NCBI GenBank assembly: GCA_018780435.1
Contig: JADMJS010000777.1
Coordinates: 1-32,515 of the forward strand
Source: Myxococcales bacterium
GTDB lineage: Bacteria; Myxococcota_A; UBA9042; GCA-2863065
Direction of reading: 5' to 3'
Length of the DNA stretch: 32,515 nt
Below the pieces are notes generated by a model. It ran no database searches. It worked only from the letters and a program-made list of their open reading frames with translations, and was not told the DNA's origin. Numbering within the stretch: the first letter of the stretch is position 1; each line of letters starts with the position of its first letter. Positions 17,101 through 26,097 of this stretch are shown piece after piece. A program made the translations under genes and the position numbers.

Positions 17101-18665
17101 TTCTCGCCTCCCGAGCGCAAGCGCTCCTCGAGCTCTGCGCGAATGGGCCACGCGGCCTGGACGGGTCTCTTCGCCAGGACTTGTCCGATGTAGTGGCCGC
17201 GATCGAGGAGCTGAGCGGCCGTCTTCTCAGCGAACGAGGTGATAGGGCCAGCGAGGGCGCTCGTGCCGACAACGAGGGCCGCTACGAGAGTGAGCGCGAC
17301 CGTCTCGGCGCCGCCGAGCGGGGGGGCGTCGTTCGAGACGGACGCTTCTGGCTTCCAGAAGAGGTAGACGCCCGCCCGAGCCAGCGAGACCAGCACGAAC
17401 AGCGACGACGTGAGCGTGACCGACCAGACGGCGACGGCCCACGGGCCACCGAGGCTGGCTTTGAGCACCAGCGCTTTGCCGAAGAAGCCGGCGAGGGGAG
17501 GGAGGCCGCTCGCGCCCATCGCGAAGAGCATGAAGAGGCCGGCGCCGCGCGCTCGGGCCACGGGGGCGCCGTCGCGGCCGGGATCGAGGGTGTCGCCGTG
17601 GTCTTGTCGGCGTCGCACCCGATCGAGCACGAGGAACGTCCCGGCCGCGACCAGGGTGCTGTTCACGAGGTAGACGAGGCCCGCCGCGATGGCGTTGGCG
17701 TCTCCAAGGCCGACCGTGACGAGCAGTGTGCCGGCCGAGCCGACGACCACGTAACCGAGGAGTGACGCGAGGCGCGTCGCGGCGAGGGCCCCGATGGCCG
17801 ATAGGCCGAGTGTCGCGAGCCCGAGCACGGGTAGAGCGGTGGAAACGAGGCCATCAAGGGGACCCGGGACGAAGAGCAGAGTCGAGACGCGCAGGATGGC
17901 GTAGACGCCCAACTTGGTCATGATGGCGAAGAGCGCGGCGACGGGCGCCGTGGCGCTGCCGTAGGTCGCAGGGAGCCAGAAGTAGAGCGGTAGGAGCGCC
18001 GCTTTGATCGCGAAGACCAGGATGAGCAGGCCGGCGGCGGCGCGCGCGAGGGCGGCGTCGGCGGGCCCGAGCGCCGCGAGCTTGCCCATGAGGTCGGCGA
18101 GGTTCAGCGTCCCGGTCAGCCCGTAGAGCATGCTGGCCGCGACGAGGAAGAGCGCGCCGCCGACGAGGTTGAAGACGATGTAGTGGACGCTGGCCCGGAG
18201 CTGCGCGGTCCCGGCGCCGTGGAGCAGGAGCGCATAGGAGCTGGCCAGCAGGACCTCGAAGAATACGAAGAGGTTGAAGAGGTCGCCGGTGAGGAAGGCG
18301 CCGTTCAGACCCATTAGTTGGAACTGCAAGAACGCGTGAAAGTGGGGGCCCCGCCGGTCGTCTCCCCCGCGCGACCAGAGCGCTACGACGACGCCGAGGA
18401 GGGCTGTCAGGGTCAACATCAGGGTCGCGAGGCGGTCGACAGCGAAGACGATCCCGAAGGGTGCCGCCCAGTTGGAGAGCAAGTAGACGTCGATGTGGCC
18501 GCTGAACGACTCGGTCAGCAGCATCAGCGCGACGCCGAGCTGAAGCACGGTCGACAGGAGAGAGACCGCGCCGACGCTACGAGGCGACTTACGTTCGATG
18601 AGCACACACGCGGCGCCGAGGAGCAGCGGGATGACCACCGGCAGGACGGGGAGATGGGCCGTCAT
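17097..18665 (-). CDS. mnhD: Na+/H+ antiporter subunit D (Mrp/Mnh), NuoN/NuoM-like
   Basis: This is a 522-residue multipass protein of the family shared by Mrp D and the proton-pumping subunits of respiratory complex I. Marks include LFNLFVFFEVLLASSYALL near 130 (with the conserved membrane Glu) and the Lys-bearing helix around LILVFAIKAALLPLYFWLP near 215. It also has the Lys in ALFAIMTKLGVYAIL near 245. About 14 hydrophobic helices are visible, as expected. The ATG at 18665 overlaps the subunit C stop (ATGA). The C-terminal 40 residues are soluble. Confidence 0.92.
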   Translation of the reverse strand: MTAHLPVLPVVIPLLLGAACVLIERKSPRSVGAVSLLSTVLQLGVALMLLTESFSGHIDVYLLSNWAAPFGIVFAVDRLATLMLTLTALLGVVVALWSRGGDDRRGPHFHAFLQFQLMGLNGAFLTGDLFNLFVFFEVLLASSYALLLHGAGTAQLRASVHYIVFNLVGGALFLVAASMLYGLTGTLNLADLMGKLAALGPADAALARAAAGLLILVFAIKAALLPLYFWLPATYGSATAPVAALFAIMTKLGVYAILRVSTLLFVPGPLDGLVSTALPVLGLATLGLSAIGALAATRLASLLGYVVVGSAGTLLVTVGLGDANAIAAGLVYLVNSTLVAAGTFLVLDRVRRRQDHGDTLDPGRDGAPVARARGAGLFMLFAMGASGLPPLAGFFGKALVLKASLGGPWAVAVWSVTLTSSLFVLVSLARAGVYLFWKPEASVSNDAPPLGGAETVALTLVAALVVGTSALAGPITSFAEKTAAQLLDRGHYIGQVLAKRPVQAAWPIRAELEERLRSGGEK

Positions 18666-19012
18666 GGACGGGGCTCCTCGCCGTCGACGTGGTCGGTGCC
18701 CGTGGCGGCCCGCGTTCGGATCGCGACGACGAGCAGTACGGCGGTCATCGCGAAGCTGATGACGATGGCGGTGAGGACGAGCGCTTGTGGGACGGGATCG
18801 GTGTGGTTTTCGAGCGTGGGCGGGACCCCCGGCTGCACGATCGGCACCGCGCCGGGCCGGAGGCGGCCCATGGCGAAGATGAACAGGTTCACGGCGTAGG
18901 ACAGGAAGGTCAGGCCCAAGATCACATCGAAGATGCGCGCCCGGAGCATGAGCCACACGCCGCACGTCGTGAGCAGCCCAATGGCGATGGCGACGAGGAG
19001 CTCCATGGTCAT
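18662..19012 (-). CDS. mnhC: Na+/H+ antiporter subunit C (Mrp/Mnh), NuoK-like
   Basis: This encodes 116 residues with three membrane helices. The middle contains LGLTFLSYAVNLFIFAMGRL and DPVPQALVLTAIVISFAMTA, which are diagnostic for subunit C and its complex I relative NuoK. The ATG at 19012 overlaps the stop of the fused A/B gene (ATGA); a second Met two codons later is an alternative. It acts within the Mrp membrane complex. Confidence 0.92.
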   Translation of the reverse strand: MTMELLVAIAIGLLTTCGVWLMLRARIFDVILGLTFLSYAVNLFIFAMGRLRPGAVPIVQPGVPPTLENHTDPVPQALVLTAIVISFAMTAVLLVVAIRTRAATGTDHVDGEEPRP

Positions 19013-21819
19013 GGGCGCGGCTCCTCGGCGGGTTCGGTGGGCGCGCTGAGTCGGCTGATGGCGAAGAGCGCGAGCACGGTGGCGCCCACGACCGTGCAGA
19101 AGACGCCGAGGTCGAAGAGCGCCGCGCTAGCGAGGGCTACTCCGCCGATGCCGGGCACCCATGGGTAGTCGTAAGTGCTCGTGAGGAAGGGCGATCCCAC
19201 CAGCCAGCTACCGACGCCCGTGAAGCCGGCGATGAGGAGGCCGGCGCCGATCCACGGCCGGAAGTCGAGCCCGGCTCGGCGCGCGATCCAGCTTTGCCCG
19301 TGGCCGGCTTCGAGGACGATCAGCGCGATCGCCATTACGAGGCCGGCCGCGAATCCGCCCCCGGGCTGGTTATGTCCCCGGAAGTACAGGAAGAGCGCGA
19401 CAACCGCCGCGAGCGGGATGAGGAGGCGAGAGAGAAGGGCCAGCATGAGCGAGGGTGGGCCGGACGGTGTCGCCAGCGGCGCGGACGGGCGGAAGCTGCT
19501 GAGGAGGCTGAAGATGAGCAGCCCGGCGATGCCGAGCACCGTGATCTCGCCCATCGTGTCGAAGCCGCGGTAGTCGACGATGATGACGTTGACGGCGTTT
19601 GCGCCGCCCCCCTGGGCGACCGTCGTCTCGAGGTAATACGGCGCCACGCTGCCGACGTCGATGGTCGGCCGCGTGAGGAGGGCCCACGCCAGGACCGCCA
19701 TGAGCACCCCAGCGGAGCCCGCGACCACGGCGTCACGTGCCCATCGCGCCGGTGTTCGGAGGACGGGGCTCTCGGTCGGCAGCCGGCGCAGCGCCATCAT
19801 CATGAGCATGATGGTGACCATCTCGACGAGGAGCTGGGTGAGGGCGAGGTCCGGGGCCGAGAGGGCGACGAACGCGAGGCTCACGACGAGGCCGACGACG
19901 CCCATGAGCACGAGCGCGAGAAGACGTCGGCGATAGGCCTGGAGGGTCGCGACGGTCGCCACGATGCCGAGGAGCCACACGGTGGTGAAGGCGAGTGTCG
20001 CCGGGGTGCCCCGCGGGCCGGTGAGCAGCCATGGGTCCGTGAGCAGCGGTAAGCCGAGCACGGCCGCCACGGCGAGAAAGGCGAGGAGCAGGTAGCGCTG
20101 GAGTTGGCCGTTCTCGAGGTGCCCAGTGGCCCAGCGCGCGGCGGCGGTGAGCTTGTGCACGGAGGCGACGAAGAAGTCGCGCGCGCCACGAGGGAGCCCG
20201 CTCGTCGAGTGCAGGTTCACGTAGCGCTGGAGGCCGAAGTAGAGCCCGAGCCCGCCGAGCACGGCCGCGATACTCATGCAGAGCGGGAGGTTGACGCCGT
20301 GCCAGATCGCGAGGTGGAGACCCGGGAAGGGGCCCGAGAAGCCGTCGAGGGAGGCCGTCGCCGCCGCCTCCAGGATACGCAGCGCCGACCACGCCGGCGC
20401 GACACCGACAACGAGGCAGAGCGCCGCCAGAAGGGCGAGCGGCAGCCACATGAAGAGGGGCGGGTCGTGGGGGTGCCGGTCGAGCACGGCCGGTTCGCCT
20501 CGGAAGAAGACGTCGTGGATGAAGCGGACGCTGTAGGCGACGCTGAAGAGGGTGGCGGACGTGACGGCGGCGGGCAGCAGGATGGCGCCGAGGTCGCCTA
20601 CGTGCTTTTCGACGCCGGAGCCGCCGACCAGCTCGGCGAAGAACATCTCTTTTGAGAGAAAGCCGCTGAAGAGTGGCAAACCGGCCATGCCCGCCGCGAC
20701 GACCATCGCGAGGCCGCCGGTGATGGGCATGACGCGCATGAGCCCGTTCAGCTTCCGCATGTCGCGCGTGCCGGTCTCGTGATCGACGATCCCGGCCACC
20801 ATGAAGAGCCCGGCCTTAAAGACGGCGTGGTTCATGATGTGGAAGACGCCGGCGACGACGGCCGTGGGCTGGTCGAGGCCGAAGAGCATGGTGATGAGGC
20901 CGAGGTGGCTGATGGTCGAGTAGGCCAGGAGGCCCTTGAGGTCGTGTTTGAAGAGGGCGATGACCGCGCCTAGGGCGAAGGTGACGAAGCCGACGACGGT
21001 GACGATCCAGAACCATTCGGGCGTCCCGCTGAGCGCCGGGTAGAGCCGAGCGAGCAGGAATACGCCGAGCTTCACCATCGTGGCCGAGTGGAGGTAGGCC
21101 GAGACCGGGGTCGGGGCGGCCATCGCGTGCGGGAGCCAGAAGTGGAAGGGGAACTGGGCGCTCTTGGTGAAGGCGCCGAGCAGAATCAGAATGAGCGCGG
21201 GGAGATAGAGCGGGTGCGTCGTGATGCCGGAGCCCGGCGAGAGGACGACGTCGAGCGAGGCGCTCCCCGCGATGTGGCTTAGGAGGAGCGCGCCGCCGAG
21301 AAGCGCGAGCCCGCCGAGCCCCGTGATCGTGAGCGCCATGCGTGCGCCCCCGCGTGCGTCGTCGCGGTGCGTCCAGTAGCCGATGAGCAGGAAGGACGAG
21401 ACGCTCGTGAGCTCCCAAAACACGGCGAGCAGGATGAGGTTGTCGCTCAGCACCACGCCGAGCATCGCCCCCATGAACGCCAGTAAGTAGGCGTAGAAAC
21501 GGGGGATTGGGTCTTCGTCGCTCAGGTACCAGGCGCCGTAGAGGATGATGAGGGCCCCGATGCCGGTGATGAGCGCCGCGAAGAGCCAAGCGAGGCCATC
21601 GAGCCGGAAGCCTAAGGTCAGGCCGAGCTGGGGGAGCCACGAGACGCTCTGGCGCAGGATGTGGCCGTTGGCAACGGACCCGAACTCGGTCAGGAGCCAC
21701 CCGAAGGAGGTGAGCGCGACGAGGCCGGCCGCCCACGCGGCTGAACGCCGACCGGGTGCAAAGAGCAGGACGACAATGGCCGCGACGAGCGGCCCGAGGA
21801 CGAGCGCGAAGAGCATCAT
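19009..21819 (-). CDS. mnhA: Fused Na+/H+ antiporter subunits A and B (MrpA-MrpB)
   Basis: This encodes 936 residues. Residues 1 to about 780 are the large A subunit, related to NuoL. It shows HSATMVKLGVFLLARL near 255 and NHAVFKAGLFMVAG near 335, both with conserved membrane Lys, and the C-terminal A-domain motif DTMGEITVLGIAGLLIFSLL near 765. The last 150 residues are a subunit B domain, identified by FRGHNQPGGGFAAGLVMA near 815. In many bacteria A and B are separate; fusions are known (PhaAB type). I placed the start at 21819, where a double ATG directly precedes the first helix; the extra 19 codons upstream are Arg-rich. No strong ribosome binding site is visible. First gene of the operon. 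Confidence 0.92.
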   Translation of the reverse strand: MMLFALVLGPLVAAIVVLLFAPGRRSAAWAAGLVALTSFGWLLTEFGSVANGHILRQSVSWLPQLGLTLGFRLDGLAWLFAALITGIGALIILYGAWYLSDEDPIPRFYAYLLAFMGAMLGVVLSDNLILLAVFWELTSVSSFLLIGYWTHRDDARGGARMALTITGLGGLALLGGALLLSHIAGSASLDVVLSPGSGITTHPLYLPALILILLGAFTKSAQFPFHFWLPHAMAAPTPVSAYLHSATMVKLGVFLLARLYPALSGTPEWFWIVTVVGFVTFALGAVIALFKHDLKGLLAYSTISHLGLITMLFGLDQPTAVVAGVFHIMNHAVFKAGLFMVAGIVDHETGTRDMRKLNGLMRVMPITGGLAMVVAAGMAGLPLFSGFLSKEMFFAELVGGSGVEKHVGDLGAILLPAAVTSATLFSVAYSVRFIHDVFFRGEPAVLDRHPHDPPLFMWLPLALLAALCLVVGVAPAWSALRILEAAATASLDGFSGPFPGLHLAIWHGVNLPLCMSIAAVLGGLGLYFGLQRYVNLHSTSGLPRGARDFFVASVHKLTAAARWATGHLENGQLQRYLLLAFLAVAAVLGLPLLTDPWLLTGPRGTPATLAFTTVWLLGIVATVATLQAYRRRLLALVLMGVVGLVVSLAFVALSAPDLALTQLLVEMVTIMLMMMALRRLPTESPVLRTPARWARDAVVAGSAGVLMAVLAWALLTRPTIDVGSVAPYYLETTVAQGGGANAVNVIIVDYRGFDTMGEITVLGIAGLLIFSLLSSFRPSAPLATPSGPPSLMLALLSRLLIPLAAVVALFLYFRGHNQPGGGFAAGLVMAIALIVLEAGHGQSWIARRAGLDFRPWIGAGLLIAGFTGVGSWLVGSPFLTSTYDYPWVPGIGGVALASAALFDLGVFCTVVGATVLALFAISRLSAPTEPAEEPRP

Positions 21820-21914
21820 CGACGAGCGGCGGTGAGGGGGGCGGGGAGCTTCGACACGCGCGCGAGACTGCCACATGGAGGTTGGAAATCCAGTGGTGGG
21901 CGTACGAACACGTG

Positions 21915-21955
21915 CGTGTGGGCGAGGGGACGCACAGGCGTGTGTGGCGAGGGGA
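21915..21955. repeat. Two near-identical 16-17 bp direct repeats in a divergent promoter region
   Basis: CGTGTGGGCGAGGGGA (21915-21930) recurs as CGTGTGTGGCGAGGGGA (21939-21955), a one-base insertion apart, with start-to-start spacing of 24 bases. They lie between the mnhA start (21819) and the LRR lipoprotein start (22050), in the 230-base divergent region that must carry both promoters. Tandem binding sites for a regulator are possible. Nothing else identifiable was seen there apart from the hairpin near the LRR gene. Confidence 0.35.
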
Positions 21956-22016
21956 TGGCTCGGCGTAAATGAACGAATTCACGAGAGTTCTCGCAATCGG
22001 GAGGCGCTGGCCCGAA

Positions 22017-22039
22017 CCTTGCGAAGGGCCTTGGCAAGG
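22017..22039 (+). promoter_or_regulatory. Hairpin overlapping the LRR gene ribosome binding site
   Basis: CCTTGC (22017-22022) pairs perfectly with GCAAGG (22034-22039), leaving an 11-base loop. The right arm shares bases with the AAGGAG (22036-22041) that precedes the ATG at 22050. The stem could mask ribosome binding and tune translation; this is inference from base pairing alone. Confidence 0.25.
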
Positions 22040-22049
22040 AGAACATCCC

Positions 22050-23591
22050 ATGAAAAAGCGCGTCCTCTCGTCCTTGTCCCTGCTGACCTTGTCCTGTGCC
22101 GGAATCGACGGTCACGGTGTGAACCCCGATGCGACCTCGGGAGACGCCGAGTCTCTCTCCGCCGTGTCCACGGACGAGCTCGAAGCGATGTTGGTGCTCG
22201 AAGCGGCTCGTGCGCAGGCGGAGCGCGACGCCGAGCGGCTCGGTCGCGTCGCGAACACGCCGATCCGTCATTCCGAGACAGTCGTCGGGACAGGCTCGCA
22301 GGCCACAACCCACGAAGCGGCGCTCGTCACCTGGATGGACGCCGTCGACGACTCCACGGAGACGCTCTGGCGCAACGTTCGGCGCGAGCTGACGCGCACC
22401 GAAGCCCAGCTCTCGGGCGGTGAGGCCGCCAAGGCACTCGTCAGTGCGGCGCTGGACCGACTCTCGCTGGCCTCGGGCGCCGTGTTCGTGTGTGGCGACT
22501 GGGTACTCCCCGACGCGACCGAGCTCTCGTGCTGGAACGCGGCGGATCTGCAGCTCGACGCGCTCGCCCTGCTGCCGAACCTGCGCTCCATCACCGTCCC
22601 GCTCGATGCGTTCACGAGCGTAGAGGCGGCGTCGCGGCTCACGAACATCGAGAGCGTGACCGTCTATCAAAACGTCTATGGGGACGGCGACTTGGAAGCG
22701 CCCCCGGCTCCGACGCTCGACGTCGTCGCCGCGCTGCCGAGCCTTCGCCAGCTCTCCCTCGTCGTGTCGCCCATCGACGGCTCCTGCGGCGACGAGAACA
22801 CCTACAGCCCCGTCGAGGTGGATCTGAGCCCCCTCGCGTCGGTGCCGCTCCGCAGCCTCCGCGTCGACGGCGCTTGGATTCACAGCGACCACTCTCTCGC
22901 TATCGTCCGCGGCCTCCACCTCCAGTCGTCCCTTGAGTCGCTCGTCCTCAGCGGGGTGACGATCCCGGCCGGCGACCTCCCGATGGTGGACGGCCTCACC
23001 GAGCTCGGCCTCTCGGACGTCCGCGGCGTCGACGGCTTCGCGCTCGCCAAGCGCTGCGACGGGCTCACGCGGCTCACCGTCACCCTCGCTTGGGGCCGTC
23101 AGCTGGCCCAGCTCGTGCGGCAGAACCCCGGCCTCGTCCATCTGACCCTCGAGGGCAGCCGCCTAGCGGACTTGTCGTCGCTTCGTTCGCTCACGGACCT
23201 GAAGCACCTCGACGTGTCGAACCTGCCAATCTACCAGTTCGACTTCCTCGCACGGCTGAAGCTCGAGACGCTGAACCTCTCGAACACGCGCTTCAAGGAC
23301 CTCGCGCTCTTGGCGCGCACGCAGACCTCGCTGGTGGACCTGAACCTCAGCGGCACCCCGCTCACGTACTTCGGCGACGACGGCCAAGACGAGCCCGACC
23401 TGAGCCCGCTGAAGTCGCTGACGCGGCTCGGGTCCCTCGGCATCTCGGGCGCGCCGCTCTACGGCTGCGAGCAACCGGCCGCAGAGTGGGGCGACAACGT
23501 CCCGGTGCTGACGCCGGCCTGCCAGGTCATCCAGGACCTCACGACGGAGGGGCGGGTGCAGGTGACGCTTTGGGATGGGTGTGGGTGCTAG
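22050..23591 (+). CDS. Leucine-rich-repeat lipoprotein
   Basis: This is a 513-residue protein with signal peptide MKKRVLSSLSLLTLSC, Cys16 being the likely lipidation site. The first 170 residues are charged and helical. From about residue 180 to 490 there are leucine-rich repeats of 20-25 residues, clearest at LKHLDVSNLPIYQFDFLARL, LETLNLSNTRFKDLALLART and LVDLNLSGTPLTYFG. Such repeats build curved binding surfaces. It ends in a Cys-bearing WDGCGC tail. AAGGAG eight bases before the ATG at 22050 fixes the start; an earlier in-frame ATG at 21969 gives no signal peptide at its N-terminus. Cell-surface binding is inference. It converges with the next gene with no bases between the stops. Confidence 0.8.
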   Translation: MKKRVLSSLSLLTLSCAGIDGHGVNPDATSGDAESLSAVSTDELEAMLVLEAARAQAERDAERLGRVANTPIRHSETVVGTGSQATTHEAALVTWMDAVDDSTETLWRNVRRELTRTEAQLSGGEAAKALVSAALDRLSLASGAVFVCGDWVLPDATELSCWNAADLQLDALALLPNLRSITVPLDAFTSVEAASRLTNIESVTVYQNVYGDGDLEAPPAPTLDVVAALPSLRQLSLVVSPIDGSCGDENTYSPVEVDLSPLASVPLRSLRVDGAWIHSDHSLAIVRGLHLQSSLESLVLSGVTIPAGDLPMVDGLTELGLSDVRGVDGFALAKRCDGLTRLTVTLAWGRQLAQLVRQNPGLVHLTLEGSRLADLSSLRSLTDLKHLDVSNLPIYQFDFLARLKLETLNLSNTRFKDLALLARTQTSLVDLNLSGTPLTYFGDDGQDEPDLSPLKSLTRLGSLGISGAPLYGCEQPAAEWGDNVPVLTPACQVIQDLTTEGRVQVTLWDGCGC

Positions 23592-26030
23592 CTAGGGAAC
23601 GGGCGCCTTGAGGCAGAACTTGGCGGTCACGTCCGCAACCTCCCCGCGCTCGAAGATGATCCGGTCCTGACAGGTGAGCCCCCCCGCCGCACAGTCGGCG
23701 TCGGTCGCGCAAGGCTTCGAGCAGAAGCCGGCGCCCGTGGTCGCGTCTTCGAGGCAGTACAGGTCTTCGCAGTAGTCGGCGGCGGACGCCGAGGCGAACT
23801 CGAGGTCGCAGGTCTGGCCCAGCGTCGCGGTGGGCGCTTCGCCGAAGCCCGTCGCCGTCTCGATGCACATGTAGTCGACCGCGGCGGGGCCGGTCGCGCC
23901 GAAGACGCGGGGTACGGTGACGCACGCTTCGGTGGCCTCGGTGCAGCTCAGAGTCGCGGCGCAGTCCTCCATCGAGTCATTGGCCGAATAGCCTACGCAC
24001 ACGGGGACGAACACGTCGTCGCCGAGGTCCGTGAGCGAGCCGCCGAAGCTGAAGCGGAGCGATTCGCAGCGCATGTTGACGATGTCGGTGCCCTCGCCGA
24101 GCGGGGTGATGCCCTTCAGGCAGTCGGTCTGGGCGTCGCAAATGCTGCCGCAGATGCCGCTGCCGTCGTTGAAGGTCGGGATGCAGAAGCCGCTGCGGCA
24201 GAAGATGCCCGTCTCGCCCCCGCAGGTCTCTCCCGGGAGCGCGCCCGTCGCGGGTGCGGTGATGCAGCGACCGATGAGGTCGAAGGTGCCGTTGGCGATC
24301 CACGCCTGATAGGCCTCGCAGACCTCGCCGTTTGGACAATCGTCGTTCGAGCCGCAGTCCGACTTCGAACCCTCGAGACCCAGGCAGAGGCCATAGGCCG
24401 CGAGGGCGTCGTTCGTCCCGTCTTCATCGAAGTCGAGCGTCTCTTCGGTGACGTTGCAGAACATCGGGATCGCGGCACCCGCGCACTGCGAGTCCGCAGT
24501 ACAGAGCGACGAACACTGCCCATTGCCGAGGCAGAGGCCGGCACACTCCGGGAGGGGGACGTCATCGGTGGTGTCGGTGTCGCAGGTCTGTCCGAGGCCG
24601 ACGGCGCCCGGAGCGTCGGCCGTGCAGCTATTGGCGAGGGCGAACGCGGCGCCGGTCTCGCCGTTGCCGAAGAGTGTGCAGTGGGAGGGGCCCGGGCAGT
24701 TGGCGTTCGACTCACACGATTTCCCGAGACAGACGCCCGTCGCGGGGATAGCGCCATCGAAGAGATCGGTGTTCGCCTCGCACTGGAATGCAGCGCAATC
24801 CGCGGCGACCATGCAGCCTTGTGACGGGTCGTTCGTGCACTTGCCGGCGACACAGTCCACGCTATCGGCGATGCAGTCGGTGTCGGCGTTGCAGAACGCG
24901 CTGCAGCCGGACGTCAGGCAGAGCATCGATTGGCACGCGAGGTAGTCCCCGGTAGCGGGATCATCGTTGCAGCCCGCCGAGACGGGTTCGCCGCCCGCGA
25001 GCTCGGTCGAACAGCGGAGTGAGAGCGCTTCGGTGATGTACTGGACGTGACAGGCCTCTCCATCGGGGCAATCGCCCTCGCCCGTGCAGAGGAGGAAGGT
25101 CGAGCCGGGCTGACACACGGCCGCGCCGGGTTGAAGGGTGACGCACGTCCAGTTGGGACCATAAGGGCCGCCTTTGGCGATGTCGGCGCACTCACTCCCC
25201 GCGACGCCCGGGTCCTCGATGCCATCGGGGATCGCGTTGCCGTCGGCGTCGAGTACATCCTTCACGGGGGTGCAGGACTCCGTGCAAACGTAGCCGAGGG
25301 CCCCGGCGCGACACCAGCCGCCCTCGCACTGATCGTCGAGGCAGCCGGGCCAGGCGAGCGACGCCGAGTTGCAGTCGGCGGTGGGTCCGCACAGCGAGCC
25401 GGAAGCGCCCGGCGTGGGCGCGGGATACTCGCAGCGGTGGGAGTCGAGGTTGCAGCTCGCTCCAGCCGCGCAGGTGCCACAGTCGCCGCCGCACCCGTTC
25501 GGGCCGCACTCCCAGCCGGCTTCACACACGGGCGTACACGAGCCGTCCGTCCCGTCGGTGCCGTCGGTGGTGTCCGTGCTGTCGGTCGTGCCGTCCGTAC
25601 CATCGGTCGCGTCGGTCGTCGCGTCCGTGCCGTCGGTCGCGTCGGTCGTGCCGTCGGTCGCGTCGGTCGTGCCATCGGTCGCGTCGGTGGTGCCGTCGGT
25701 CGCGTCGGTGGTGCCGTCGGTGGCGCCGTCGGTGGTGCCGTCGGTGGCGTCTGTGGTGCCGTCGGTGGCGTCTGTGCTGCCGTCAGTGGCGTCGGTGCTG
25801 TCGGTCACCCCGTCGGTGCCGTCGGTCGTGTCGGTGGCGCCATCGACGCCATTGATGCCGTCGACTCCGTCCACACCATTAATCCCATCGAGGCCGTCCG
25901 TCGCGTCGGCGGCTGTGACGCCGTCAGTCGCGTCGGCGCCGTCGTCGTCACCACCACCACCGCCGGCGGTGGTGCACGCGGCCGAGGTCAACACAGCCAG
26001 AGTCGTCAGCACTCGAGCGAACTTACGCAT
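23592..26030 (-). CDS. Large Cys-rich lipoprotein with Asp/Thr/Gly repeat stalk
   Basis: This encodes 812 residues. The signal peptide ends at LTSAAC, with Cys19 as lipidation site. Residues about 27-162 are an extreme low-complexity stalk of Thr, Asp, Gly, Ala and Ser with a repeated TDATDGT unit. The rest, from about 163, has roughly 70 cysteines in short modules (CGGDCGTCAAGASC, CPDGEACHVQ, CATDADCAAGGLTC), typical of myxobacterial or bradymonadal surface lipoproteins. No enzyme motif is visible. The ATG at 26030 has GGAGG five bases upstream; a longer frame from 26081 lacks this. Its stop abuts the LRR gene stop with no spacer. Function unknown; an adhesin or outer-surface scaffold is a guess. 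Confidence 0.85.
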   Translation of the reverse strand: MRKFARVLTTLAVLTSAACTTAGGGGGDDDGADATDGVTAADATDGLDGINGVDGVDGINGVDGATDTTDGTDGVTDSTDATDGSTDATDGTTDATDGTTDGATDGTTDATDGTTDATDGTTDATDGTTDATDGTDATTDATDGTDGTTDSTDTTDGTDGTDGSCTPVCEAGWECGPNGCGGDCGTCAAGASCNLDSHRCEYPAPTPGASGSLCGPTADCNSASLAWPGCLDDQCEGGWCRAGALGYVCTESCTPVKDVLDADGNAIPDGIEDPGVAGSECADIAKGGPYGPNWTCVTLQPGAAVCQPGSTFLLCTGEGDCPDGEACHVQYITEALSLRCSTELAGGEPVSAGCNDDPATGDYLACQSMLCLTSGCSAFCNADTDCIADSVDCVAGKCTNDPSQGCMVAADCAAFQCEANTDLFDGAIPATGVCLGKSCESNANCPGPSHCTLFGNGETGAAFALANSCTADAPGAVGLGQTCDTDTTDDVPLPECAGLCLGNGQCSSLCTADSQCAGAAIPMFCNVTEETLDFDEDGTNDALAAYGLCLGLEGSKSDCGSNDDCPNGEVCEAYQAWIANGTFDLIGRCITAPATGALPGETCGGETGIFCRSGFCIPTFNDGSGICGSICDAQTDCLKGITPLGEGTDIVNMRCESLRFSFGGSLTDLGDDVFVPVCVGYSANDSMEDCAATLSCTEATEACVTVPRVFGATGPAAVDYMCIETATGFGEAPTATLGQTCDLEFASASAADYCEDLYCLEDATTGAGFCSKPCATDADCAAGGLTCQDRIIFERGEVADVTAKFCLKAPVP
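25545..25920 (-). repeat. In-frame 21-bp coding tandem repeat (Asp/Thr/Gly stalk)
   Basis: The DNA repeats a 21-base unit that encodes TDATDGT, with variants differing by a codon or an inserted TDG triplet. The best-ordered copies are at about 25620-25800. Unit length is a multiple of three, so copy-number change would lengthen or shorten the stalk without breaking the frame. Interruptions between copies argue against recent expansion of the whole tract. Confidence 0.75.
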
Positions 26031-26097
26031 GGTTCCTCCAATCAGGGCGGCCGAGGATGCCGCTGAAAGGGGGGAAGTCAAGCGGCGCTGATGCAGT

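Noticed and set aside
16699..20655. Long plus-strand frames across the Mrp operon
   Set aside because: They are antisense to strongly supported membrane subunits, and their charged, repetitive translations have no motif.
25545..25920. Possible CRISPR-like array
   Set aside because: The units are contiguous 21-mers without unique spacers and lie in frame inside a lipoprotein gene.
25369..26091. Plus-strand frame with Val-Pro-Ser repeats
   Set aside because: It is the mirror of the Asp/Thr/Gly stalk repeat of the minus-strand lipoprotein and has no ribosome binding site or signal peptide.
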